Assembly: GCF_004912275.1 (NCBI RefSeq)
Contig: NZ_STGY01000083.1
Coordinates: 124,001-188,000 of the forward strand
Source of the DNA: Glycomyces buryatensis
Lineage (GTDB): Bacteria > Actinomycetota > Actinomycetes > Mycobacteriales > Micromonosporaceae
Direction of reading: 5' to 3'
DNA length: 64,000 nucleotides
The position numbers and the translations under genes are program-made. Position 1 is the stretch's first letter. The number at the start of each line of letters is the position of its first letter. The notes under the pieces were generated by a model. The model saw nothing but the letters and a program-made list of their open reading frames with translations, did no database searches and was not told the origin of the DNA. Positions 51,171 to 58,584 of the stretch are shown here, piece by piece.

Positions 51171-51908
51171 CTAGACCGACTGGAGCCAGCCCCAGTCCTC
51201 GACGGGCAGCAGCAGCCAGGTCCCCCAGATGGCGGCCGCGATGGTCGCCAGGGAGAACAGGAATATCCAGCCTCCCGCGGGAAGCGCGGTGATGCCCGCG
51301 AGCTGGTCGGCGTCCGAGGCGCCGGAGCCGCGACCCCGGCGGCGGCGCGCCCCCAGTTCGAGGACCGGCTTGACGGCGCCGAGCAGCAGCAGCCACGCGC
51401 CCACATACGCCGCGACGGTCTGCACGATCGCATTGCCGTACCAGGTCGCGGCGAACACGCCCGCGCCGACCACCAGCAGCGCCAGGGCGCCATACCAGTT
51501 GCGGATGAACGCCAGCATGATCGCCAGCGAGATCAGGGTGATCCACAGCAGCGCCACGATGTAGCCGGCGCCGGTGAGGGCAGCCGCGCCGAGACCGATG
51601 GCGGCCGGAGCGATGTAGCCGGCGAAGAGCGTCATGGCCGCACCGAAGCCGGTGGGCTTGCCGCGCGAGAACGTCAGTCCCGAGGTGTCGGCGTGGAGGC
51701 GGATGCCGGTGAGGCGGCGGCGCATGAGGACTGCCATGAGCGCATGGCCGCCTTCGTGGGCGATGGTCACCAGTCCGCGGCTCCAGCGCCACACCGGCGC
51801 GTACAGCACCATCGCGGCGGCGGCCGCGAGGCAGCCGAGCATGACGCCGACCGGAGGGGCGGTCTGGGTCTGCGTGAGTTTGTCGATGACGGTCTCGAAG
51901 AATTCCAC
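51171..51908 (-). CDS. M50B-like (site-2-protease-type) membrane metallopeptidase
   Basis: 245 residues from GTG 51908 (VEFFETVIDKLTQTQT). Zinc motif HExxH is present as HEGGH (His51, Glu52, His55) in GLVTIAHEGGHALMAVLM, followed by GLTFSRGKPTGFGAAMTLFAGYIAPAAIGLGAAAL (second zinc/GxxxN/PDG-equivalent region). About six helices. PF13398-type peptidases may act in regulated intramembrane proteolysis; substrate unknown. The ORF stays open through the upstream repeats to 52061; the start is uncertain because only GAGG four bases before the GTG is seen. Confidence 0.85.
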   Translation of the reverse strand: MEFFETVIDKLTQTQTAPPVGVMLGCLAAAAAMVLYAPVWRWSRGLVTIAHEGGHALMAVLMRRRLTGIRLHADTSGLTFSRGKPTGFGAAMTLFAGYIAPAAIGLGAAALTGAGYIVALLWITLISLAIMLAFIRNWYGALALLVVGAGVFAATWYGNAIVQTVAAYVGAWLLLLGAVKPVLELGARRRRGRGSGASDADQLAGITALPAGGWIFLFSLATIAAAIWGTWLLLPVEDWGWLQSV

Positions 51909-51973
51909 AGGGCCTCGCGGTGCTTGAAGAAAGGGGTGTAAATGGCGCGCGGTGAAGAATAACCATACGGGCC

Positions 51974-52109
51974 CACCCGTCGCCCACCCCCACCCGAATC
52001 GGAGTGAACTCTGCATCGTCCACCCGTCGCTCCCACCCCCCACCCGTACCGGAGTGAACACTGCATCAAAGAGCCGCCTCTCCCGCCACCACCCGAACCG
52101 AGGTGAAGC
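51974..52109. repeat. three imperfect ~50-bp direct repeats in an intergenic region
   Basis: A 27-bp core starting CACCCG, with GGAGTGAAC inside and ending CTGCATC, begins at 51991 and again at 52041 (24 of 27 identical), with a degenerate third copy at 52090 (15 of 19). Each of the first two cores is preceded by CACCCGTCGC plus a C-rich run (51974 and 52021). Period is 50 then 49 bp. A perfect 9-bp hairpin GTTCGGGTC/GACCCGAAC follows at 52128-52150. This fills most of the 318-bp gap 51909-52226; the rest holds a TATGGT -10 candidate at 52178. Confidence 0.8.
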
Positions 52110-52226
52110 CGGTCCCCGCCGTCACCCGTTCGGGTCGCCGGGACCCGAACCCGAGGGAACGCTTTCCGGGCCGGACGTATGGTAGAAGGGGAAGATGAGG
52201 CACCTCCTGATGGAAGGACGGCCCAC

Positions 52227-52670
52227 ATGGGCACGGACGACCGCCCTGATCCGCATCTGAGCTTCCTCGAACTGACCGATCAGATCGTCGAAGACCTGGC
52301 GATGCACAACCTCAAGGCCCGCGAGAAGCTGCGGGAGGGGATCGCCTGGCTGGAGGCCCGCCGCGCCGACGCGTCCACCGCCGAGAACGCCGACATCGAG
52401 ATCCTCCTCGCCCAATGCCATGACGGGTTGCGGCGCATGGAGTCCCTGCGCAACACCTATCAGGACGTGCGCGCGATCAATGCCGCCGCCCACGCGGAGC
52501 ACATCGAGTGGCTGGAGAAGCGGATGCTCGGCGGCACCGAGTCCCCTGAGGAGCTGCGGGCGCGGTCGCGGCGGTTGGCGCGGTTGCGGACAGAGCGTCA
52601 GGACCGCCTCAATGAGCTGCGCGAGCACAGCCGCGAACGGCAGGAACGGCGCCCTGAACTCGACGACTGA
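52227..52670 (+). CDS. helical/coiled-coil protein of unknown function
   Basis: 147 residues from MGTDDRPDPHLSFLELTDQIVEDL. Almost entirely charged helix: LKAREKLREGIAWLEARRADAS, an AENADIEILLAQCHDGLRRMESLRNTYQD segment and a long Arg/Glu heptad-like C-terminus (RARSRRLARLRTERQDRLNELREHSRERQERR). No membrane segment or catalytic motif. I do not recognise it. ATG 52227 has GGAAGGA eight bases upstream, preferred over ATG 52179. Confidence 0.78.
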   Translation: MGTDDRPDPHLSFLELTDQIVEDLAMHNLKAREKLREGIAWLEARRADASTAENADIEILLAQCHDGLRRMESLRNTYQDVRAINAAAHAEHIEWLEKRMLGGTESPEELRARSRRLARLRTERQDRLNELREHSRERQERRPELDD

Positions 52671-52680
52671 ATTGTCGATA

Positions 52681-52710
52681 TTGACACATTTAGATGAGTT
52701 GCGGTAGAAA
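52681..52710 (+). promoter_or_regulatory. sigma-A promoter of the GH16 gene
   Basis: TTGACA (52681-52686), 18-bp spacer, TAGAAA (52705-52710). Transcription should begin near 52717, giving a ~50-nt leader with GGGAG five bases before the ATG at 52769. Confidence 0.72.
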
Positions 52711-52725
52711 GAGGTTGTCCTCCTT

Positions 52726-52743
52726 CGAGAGAGCGCTCTCTCG
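52726..52743. promoter_or_regulatory. perfect 18-bp palindromic LacI-type operator upstream of GH16
   Basis: CGAGAGAGCGCTCTCTCG is completely self-complementary with central GAGCGCTC, the same core as the CebR/BglR-type operator TGGGAGCGCTCCCA known in Streptomyces. It lies about +10 to +27 of the predicted transcript, a roadblock position. The LacI protein at 53738 is the obvious binder. Confidence 0.8.
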
Positions 52744-52768
52744 ATCCCACTCCACCTTGGGAGCAACC

Positions 52769-53737
52769 ATGTCCACCGTCCAGCCATCCACGGCGGGGGC
52801 CGCACCCCGCAGACGCCGCCACCTCCTCATCGCCGCACTTGGCGCCTGCGCCGCACTCGGCGCCAGCGCCCTCGCCGCGACCGACGCGGGCGCCGACCCC
52901 GCGCCTCCCGAAGCGGCACAGGAATGGAACCTGACCTGGTCCGACGAGTTCGACGGCGCCGCCGGATCGCAGCCGTCCACTGACGACTGGCAGTACGACC
53001 TCGGGCACGGCTACCCCGGCGGCCCCGACAACTGGGGCACCGGCGAGATCGCCGCGCACACCGACGACCCGTCCAATATCGCTTTCGACGGCGAGGGGCA
53101 CCTGTCGATCACCGCCCTGCGCGACGAAGCCGGCGCGTGGACCTCGGCGCGCATCGAGACCGCCCGCACCGACTTCCGGCCCGGCGAGGGCGGGGCCCTG
53201 CGCGTCGAGGGCCGACTCCAACTCCCCCAGGTCACCGGGGACGCCGCACTCGGCTACTGGCCCGCGTTCTGGGCGCTCGGCTCGCCCTATCGGGGCAACT
53301 ACCAGAACTGGCCGGGCGTCGGCGAGTTCGACTTCCTGGAGAACGTCAACGGCCTGGACTGGGCGTTCGGAACCCTCCACTGCGGCACCGCCCCCGGCGG
53401 TCCGTGCAATGAGAACAACGGTCTAGCGGGCGAGACCTATTGCGGCGGTTCGTGCCACGACGGCTTCCACACCTATGCCTTCGAGTGGGACGAGTCCGGC
53501 GAGACCGCACAGCTGCGCTGGTACGTCGACGACGAGCAGTACCACTCGATCTCGGAGGCCGACCTGCCCGCCGACACGTGGGCGCAGCTGGCCGACCACG
53601 CCGGCTACTTCATCCTGCTGAACCTCGCCATCGGCGGCGCCTTCCCCGACGGCGTCTCGGGGACCGTGACGCCGACCGCCGCGACCGAGCCGGGCCACTC
53701 GATGCTGGTCGACTTCGTCCGGGTGTACAACCGGTAG
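52769..53737 (+). CDS. secreted GH16 beta-glucanase
   Basis: 322 residues from MSTVQPSTAGAAPRRRRHLL. Signal peptide with an Arg-rich n-region, cleavage near ADA/GAD. GH16 jelly-roll with NLTWSDEFDG at its start and the catalytic motif GEFDFLEN: Glu186 nucleophile, Asp188, Glu191 acid/base. Also YWPAFWALG and GFHTYAFEWDESGE; four cysteines lie at 226-260. Probable endo-beta-1,3-glucanase/laminarinase. Its stop abuts the LacI gene (TAGATG). Confidence 0.95.
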   Translation: MSTVQPSTAGAAPRRRRHLLIAALGACAALGASALAATDAGADPAPPEAAQEWNLTWSDEFDGAAGSQPSTDDWQYDLGHGYPGGPDNWGTGEIAAHTDDPSNIAFDGEGHLSITALRDEAGAWTSARIETARTDFRPGEGGALRVEGRLQLPQVTGDAALGYWPAFWALGSPYRGNYQNWPGVGEFDFLENVNGLDWAFGTLHCGTAPGGPCNENNGLAGETYCGGSCHDGFHTYAFEWDESGETAQLRWYVDDEQYHSISEADLPADTWAQLADHAGYFILLNLAIGGAFPDGVSGTVTPTAATEPGHSMLVDFVRVYNR

Positions 53738-54748
53738 ATGGCAAACACTGATCACGGTCGGCCCACGTTGGAGGCCGTCGCCGCGCGGGCGGGCGTCTCA
53801 CGCGCGACGGTCTCGCGGGTCGTCAACGGGCAGACCACGGTCGACCCGGGCCTGCGCCGGTCCGTCGAGGCCGCCGCCGCCGAACTGGGCTACGTGCCCC
53901 ACGCGGCGGCGCGCAGCCTGGTCACCCGCCGGACCGACTCGGTCGCCCTGATCGTGCCCGAGTCGCCGACGCGGGTGTTCTCCGACGACCCGTTCTTCCC
54001 CGGCGTCATCCGGGGGGTCGCGGCAGAGCTCGAAGCGGAGGGAAAGCTGCTGGTGCTCATGACCACCGGGACGAGCACCTCGCACCGGCGGGTCGAGCGC
54101 TACGCGGCGGGCGGGCACGTCGACGGCGTCATGTTCGCCTCCGTCCACGACGACGACCCGCTGCCGGGCCTCGTCGCGCGCGGCGGCGTCCCGGTGGTGT
54201 GCAACGGGGCCGTGCCGGGACTGGATGCCCCGTATGTCGACGTCGACCACGTCGGCGGGGTCCGGCTCGCGGTGGAGCACCTGATCGCACAGGGTCGGGG
54301 GACGATAGCGACGATCGCCGGCCCCCAGGACATGGTGGCCGGGCGGCAGCGGCTGAACGGCTATATGGCCACACTGGCCGAGGCCGGACGGCAGCCCGTC
54401 CTCGCCGTCGGCGACTTCACCCACGAGTCGGGGGCGGCGACCATGCGGCGACTACTGGTCTCCGAGCCCGAACTCGACGCGGTCTTCGCCGCCTCTGACC
54501 TCATGGCCCAGGGGGCGCTCGCCGCTCTGCGCGCGGCGGGCCGGTCGGTTCCCGGCGACGTGGCGGTGATCGGCTTCGACGACATCACCTCGGCCTCCTA
54601 TTCGGATCCGCCGCTGACCACGGTCCGCCAGCCGATCACCGAGATCGGCCGGACCATGGCGCGGAAGATGTTGAGCCTGCTGGAGGGTGAGGCGGTGGCG
54701 GCCGAGACGATCCTGCCGACCGAGCTGATCGTGCGCGAATCCGCCTGA
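53738..54748 (+). CDS. LacI-family repressor of the GH16 gene
   Basis: 336 residues. HTH PTLEAVAARAGVSRATVSRVVNGQTTVDPGLRRSVEAAAAELGYVPHAAARSLVTRRTD. The effector domain ends in FAASDLMAQGALAALRAAG and IGFDDITSASYSDPPLTTVRQP. ATG follows the GH16 stop with no gap, so the two are translationally coupled and the operator at 52726 would autoregulate both. Effector presumably a beta-glucan oligosaccharide. Confidence 0.94.
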   Translation: MANTDHGRPTLEAVAARAGVSRATVSRVVNGQTTVDPGLRRSVEAAAAELGYVPHAAARSLVTRRTDSVALIVPESPTRVFSDDPFFPGVIRGVAAELEAEGKLLVLMTTGTSTSHRRVERYAAGGHVDGVMFASVHDDDPLPGLVARGGVPVVCNGAVPGLDAPYVDVDHVGGVRLAVEHLIAQGRGTIATIAGPQDMVAGRQRLNGYMATLAEAGRQPVLAVGDFTHESGAATMRRLLVSEPELDAVFAASDLMAQGALAALRAAGRSVPGDVAVIGFDDITSASYSDPPLTTVRQPITEIGRTMARKMLSLLEGEAVAAETILPTELIVRESA

Positions 54749-54758
54749 CCGCGGAGAG

Positions 54759-54784
54759 GAGGGCGTGCGAAACCGCACGCCCTC
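54759..54784. terminator. bidirectional hairpin terminator
   Basis: GAGGGCGTGCG (54759-54769) and CGCACGCCCTC (54774-54784) make a perfect 11-bp stem with loop AAAC, between convergent lacI (stop 54748) and the small gene ending at 54808. Confidence 0.82.
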
Positions 54785-54807
54785 GCTCGCGGTCCCGGGG
54801 CTCGGGA

Positions 54808-54951
54808 TCACGTGAACAGGCTGACACCCCCGGGTCCGACGAGTAGGCCGACGACGATGAAGACGATGCCCATCAGCAGTCGGCCGCGGAAGATGGTGTA
54901 TATGCCGTAGACGACCAGGATGACCGCCAGAATCCACAGAATCATTTCCAT
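54808..54951 (-). CDS. small membrane protein with GPGG motif (47 aa)
   Basis: Read on minus: MEMILWILAVILVVYGIYTI, then FRGRLLMGIVFIVVGLLVGPGGVSLFT, stop TGA. Two short hydrophobic helices flank FRGRL, and the second ends in GPGG. This matches the small GPGG-motif membrane proteins found widely in actinobacteria, function unknown. ATG 54951 lacks a clear ribosome site; ATG 54945 is an alternative. A terminator lies just past its stop. Confidence 0.78.
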   Translation of the reverse strand: MEMILWILAVILVVYGIYTIFRGRLLMGIVFIVVGLLVGPGGVSLFT

Positions 54952-55077
54952 GTGAGACGGTTACCCGCCCGCGCCCGGATCATGTTGCCGCGGCGCGTTT
55001 AATTGCGAGTCGATCGAGCTCGGCCGCCGTGCCCGCTTCGGACGCGGAATGTCGCACCCGCGTGCTCCACTTGAGGT

Positions 55078-56643
55078 ATGACGGTCGCCGTAGTGCCCGG
55101 CCGGGGCGCCGAGGGGTGGACCATGAGCCTGCCCGGCGGGAGCATGGACTACCACGCCGACCTGGCCGCCGCCGTCACCGCGATCGAGGCCGAGCGCTCG
55201 CCGCGCTGGGTCATGGCCGAGGCCGCCCGCGACTATCCGCCGCTGCTGGAGGCCGGGGCGAGGCTCGGCCGGTGCCGGGACCTGCGGCTGTCCGAGCGAA
55301 TCCTCTCGCGTGCCGAGGAGCACGAGGCACCTGCCCATGTCATCGAGACCGACCCCGACGCCGGGACCCTGTTCGAGCGCGAGCCCGAACCGGTCGACGG
55401 CCCGGCCATCCTCACCCGGCTCCAGGCCGTCTGGCTCGACCAGCAGCGCCGCGTGCGGGCCACCGAGATCCCGGGGCTCGGCATGCTCCTGGCGGCCGAA
55501 TCCGCCGGCGGGCTCATCGCCGCCGAGATGAGCCGCACCGGTGTCCCCTTCGACACCGGCGTCCACGACGAACTCCTGCGCGAGCTGCTCGGCCCCCGCC
55601 CGGCGAAGGGCATGCGTCCGCGCAAACTCCAGGCCCTGGCGGACAAGGTGACCGACGCGTTCGGCCACCAGCTCAACCCCGACTCGACCAAGCAGGTCCT
55701 GGCGGCCTTCCACGCCGCCGGACTCGACGTCAAGACCACCCACCACTGGGAGCTCAAGGACGTCGACCACCCGGCCGTCGAGGCGCTCAAGATCTACAGG
55801 GAACACGCCCGGGTGTGGGGCGCGTTCGGCTGGAACTGGGCCGATGACTGGATTACGGAAGGCCGCTTCAAGCCCGTGTACATCGTCGGCGGCGCCGACA
55901 CCGGCCGCTGGGGCACCGACGGCGGTGGCGCCCTCCAACTCCCCCACGCCGTCCGCGAGGCCATCCGGGCCGAACCGGGCTGGAAGCTCGTCGCCGCCGA
56001 CGCCGCCCAGCTGGAGCCGCGCCTGCTCGCGGCGATCTCCGGCGACGAGGCCATGATCGCCGCCACCGTCGCCGACGACCTCTACACCGAGCTCGCCCCC
56101 GACCTCGGCGGCCAGCGCTCCAAGGCCAAGATCGCACTCATCTCCGCGATGTACGGCGGCATGGCCGGCGACGCGGCGGCCCTGGTCGCGCTCATGCGCG
56201 AGCGGTTCCCGGCGGCGTTCGACAAGGTCGAGTCCGCCGCGCGCATCGGTGAGAAGGGCGGCATCGTCCGCACCTGGCTGGGCCGCACCGTCCCGCTGCC
56301 GGGCCCGCGCTGGTGGTCGGACCTCAACTCCGAGAAGGGCGTCCAGGTGGCCAGAGGCCGGGGCCGGTTCACCCGCAACTTCATCGTGCAGGGCACCGCC
56401 GCCGAGTGGGCGCTCGTCGTGCTGGCGCTGCTGCGGCGGCGCCTGCATGAGGACGGCCTCGGTGAGCTCGTGTTCTACCTGCACGACGAGGTCATGGTGC
56501 ACTGCCCGGCCGAGCACGCCGAGGCGGTGTCGGCGGCGATCGAGGCGGCCGCCGATGAGGCCACCCGGACCCTGTTCGGCGATATACCGGTGCGCATCCC
56601 CTTGCGGCCGAAGATCGTCGACAGCTACGCGGAGGCGAAGTAA
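55078..56643 (+). CDS. bifunctional 3'-5' exonuclease/DNA polymerase (Pol I family A)
   Basis: 521 residues. The N-terminal ~200 residues are an exonuclease-like region without obvious DEDD acids (FDRIL-type motifs absent), so it may be degenerate. Family A polymerase motifs: A at ~300 (VAADAAQLEPRLLAAISGD), B (RSKAKIALISAMYGG, in place of K...NFG.YG) and C (VFYLHDEVMVHC). Much shorter than PolA (~900), with no 5' nuclease. Seen as a second Pol I-like protein in many actinobacteria, where it may act in repair. ATG 55078 has GAGG close by; spacing is tight. Confidence 0.87.
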   Translation: MTVAVVPGRGAEGWTMSLPGGSMDYHADLAAAVTAIEAERSPRWVMAEAARDYPPLLEAGARLGRCRDLRLSERILSRAEEHEAPAHVIETDPDAGTLFEREPEPVDGPAILTRLQAVWLDQQRRVRATEIPGLGMLLAAESAGGLIAAEMSRTGVPFDTGVHDELLRELLGPRPAKGMRPRKLQALADKVTDAFGHQLNPDSTKQVLAAFHAAGLDVKTTHHWELKDVDHPAVEALKIYREHARVWGAFGWNWADDWITEGRFKPVYIVGGADTGRWGTDGGGALQLPHAVREAIRAEPGWKLVAADAAQLEPRLLAAISGDEAMIAATVADDLYTELAPDLGGQRSKAKIALISAMYGGMAGDAAALVALMRERFPAAFDKVESAARIGEKGGIVRTWLGRTVPLPGPRWWSDLNSEKGVQVARGRGRFTRNFIVQGTAAEWALVVLALLRRRLHEDGLGELVFYLHDEVMVHCPAEHAEAVSAAIEAAADEATRTLFGDIPVRIPLRPKIVDSYAEAK

Positions 56644-56817
56644 GCACACCACGATCTATGCTCCGGCGATACGGCACACTCGCCCGGTTTCGTCGCTCAC
56701 GCCACGTTCGTCCCCGGTTCCCCGCCGCGAGTCGTAGTACCGCGGTAGGAGGAGGCGGCCGCAAGTTCCGACCCAAACCCGATGGGAGAGCGACACGATC
56801 GCCGTACCGTTCAGACC

Positions 56818-57738
56818 ATGATCGAAATCGAGCACTTGACGAAGCGCTACGGCAAGAAGACGGCCGTGAACGATCTGACGTTCACCGTCAAGCCGGGCGC
56901 CGTGACCGGATTCCTCGGCCCGAACGGGGCCGGGAAGTCCACCACGATGCGCACCATCATGGGCCTGGACGCGCCGACCGCCGGTATCGCCCGCGTCAAC
57001 GGGAAGCACTACTCGGACTTCCGGGCCCCGCTGACCGAAGTCGGCGCCCTGCTGGAGGCCAAGTCGGTCCACTCCGGGCGCAGCGCCTACAAGCACCTGC
57101 TGGCCCTCGCCCACACACATGGGATCCCGAAGCGGCGCGTCCGCGAGGTGCTCGACACCGTCGGCCTGACCGAGGTGGCGGGCAAGCGAGTCGGCGGCTT
57201 CAGCCTCGGCATGGGCCAGCGGCTCGGCATCGCCGTCGCCCTGCTGGGCGACCCGGCCGTGCTGATCCTGGACGAGCCGGTCAACGGCCTCGACCCAGAC
57301 GGCGTGCGCTGGATCCGCGAGCTCCTCAAGGGACTGGCCGCCGAGGGGCGCACCGTGTTCCTGTCCTCGCACCTGATGAGCGAGCTGGCCCAGACCGCCG
57401 AGCACCTGATCGTGATCGGACAGGGCAAGCTCCTGGCCGACACCACCGTCGACGCGTTCGTCAACAGTCGCGGCGCCTCCGTCCGGGTGGTCTCGCCCGA
57501 GTCCGCCAAGTTGGCCGAGACCCTCCAGGGGCCCGGCATCACCGTCACCAGCCCGGAGTCGGGCGTGCTGCTCATCGAGGGCACCGAGGCCGCGGTGGTC
57601 GGCGAGGCCGCCGCAGCGCACGGGGTCGTCCTGCACGAACTGCGGGCCGAGCACGCCTCGCTCGAGGACGTGTTCATGGAGATCACCGCCGGAACCGTCG
57701 AATACCACCAGAGCCAGGAAGGGGTGGCCGCGAAATGA
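56818..57738 (+). CDS. ABC transporter ATP-binding protein (ABC-2 exporter type)
   Basis: 306 residues from MIEIEHLTKRYGKKTAVNDL. Walker A GPNGAGKST, signature FSLGMGQRLGIAVALL (variant of LSGGQ), Walker B VLILDEPVNGLDPDG, switch His in SSHLMSEL. The C-terminal ~80-residue extension is typical of BcrA/DrrA exporters. TACCGT at 56805-56810 is seven bases before the ATG, so leaderless is likely; upstream codons to 56782 are rejected. A small palindrome TACCGCGGTA lies at 56738-56747. ATGA overlap with the permease. Confidence 0.93.
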   Translation: MIEIEHLTKRYGKKTAVNDLTFTVKPGAVTGFLGPNGAGKSTTMRTIMGLDAPTAGIARVNGKHYSDFRAPLTEVGALLEAKSVHSGRSAYKHLLALAHTHGIPKRRVREVLDTVGLTEVAGKRVGGFSLGMGQRLGIAVALLGDPAVLILDEPVNGLDPDGVRWIRELLKGLAAEGRTVFLSSHLMSELAQTAEHLIVIGQGKLLADTTVDAFVNSRGASVRVVSPESAKLAETLQGPGITVTSPESGVLLIEGTEAAVVGEAAAAHGVVLHELRAEHASLEDVFMEITAGTVEYHQSQEGVAAK

Positions 57739-58574
57739 CCGCCGCAACCATGACCGACAGCCCGGCGATCTTCACGCCGCGAAGCGAGTACAAGCTCAGC
57801 GGCATCGGGCTGCTGCGCAGCGAGTGGACCAAGTTCTGGTCGCTTCGCTCCAGTTGGATCGTGCTGCTGTGCGCGGCCGTGTTCGCCGCCGGCATCGGCC
57901 TCGCCGTGGCCGCCACCTACAGCAACGTCGGGGACCAGGGGTCGATCCCCGCGGACCTGCGGGCCGAAGCCGCGCTCGGGACCACCATGTTCGGGGTGGC
58001 GCTCAGCTCGATGTTCGTCGCCGTGCTCGGCGTCCTCGCGATCACCGGCGAGTACTCGACCGGGTCGATCAGGTCCACGATGTCGGCCGCACCCAAGCGC
58101 CTCAGCGTGCTGTGGGCGAAGGCGGCCGTCTTCGGCGCTGTCGTCATCGTCATGTACACCGCGATGGTGTTCGTGACCTTCTTCGCGGCCAACGCGCTGC
58201 TGTCGGGCACCGACCTCGCCGGAGTGTCGCTCGGCGACGAGAACGTGGTGCGGGCCCTGTTCGGCTACGTCGCCATGGTCGCCTATCTGGGCCTGCTCGG
58301 CCTCGGCATCGGCGCGATCCTGCGCAACTCGGCCGGTTCGATCGGCTTCTACGTCGGCGTCATCATGATCCTGCCGAACCTGGCGACGCTCCTGCCGTGG
58401 AACTGGGTCTCGGATGTGGTTCCCTACACGCCCGGCAATGTCGTCAACTCGATCGCCTACATCGACACCAGCGGCCTGGACCTGTCGTACGGCGAGTCGT
58501 GGCTGTGGATGGGCATCTGGCTGCTCGTGACCTACGGTCTCGCGGCGTTCATGCTCAAGCGCCGAGACGTGTGA
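57735..58574 (+). CDS. ABC-2 type transporter permease
   Basis: 279 residues from MTAATMTDSPAIFTPRSEY. Six helices after a 30-residue cytoplasmic tail: LRSSWIVLLCAAVFAAGIGLAVA, FGVALSSMFVAVLGVLAITGEYSTGSIRSTMSAAPKR, FLAANALLSG-type loops and a C-terminal LLVTYGLAAFMLKRRDV. Together with the ATPase it forms a small exporter of the lantibiotic/antibiotic-resistance type; substrate unknown. Eleven bp before the kinase gene. Confidence 0.93.
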   Translation: MTAATMTDSPAIFTPRSEYKLSGIGLLRSEWTKFWSLRSSWIVLLCAAVFAAGIGLAVAATYSNVGDQGSIPADLRAEAALGTTMFGVALSSMFVAVLGVLAITGEYSTGSIRSTMSAAPKRLSVLWAKAAVFGAVVIVMYTAMVFVTFFAANALLSGTDLAGVSLGDENVVRALFGYVAMVAYLGLLGLGIGAILRNSAGSIGFYVGVIMILPNLATLLPWNWVSDVVPYTPGNVVNSIAYIDTSGLDLSYGESWLWMGIWLLVTYGLAAFMLKRRDV

Positions 58575-58584
58575 GAATGCTGCC

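Noticed and set aside
51974-52109. CRISPR array
   Set aside because: Only two to three imperfect units, no unique spacers of constant length, no cas genes.
56658-58574. 638-residue frame joining ABC ATPase region and permease
   Set aside because: The ATPase lies in another phase; the permease begins at the ATGA overlap at 57735.
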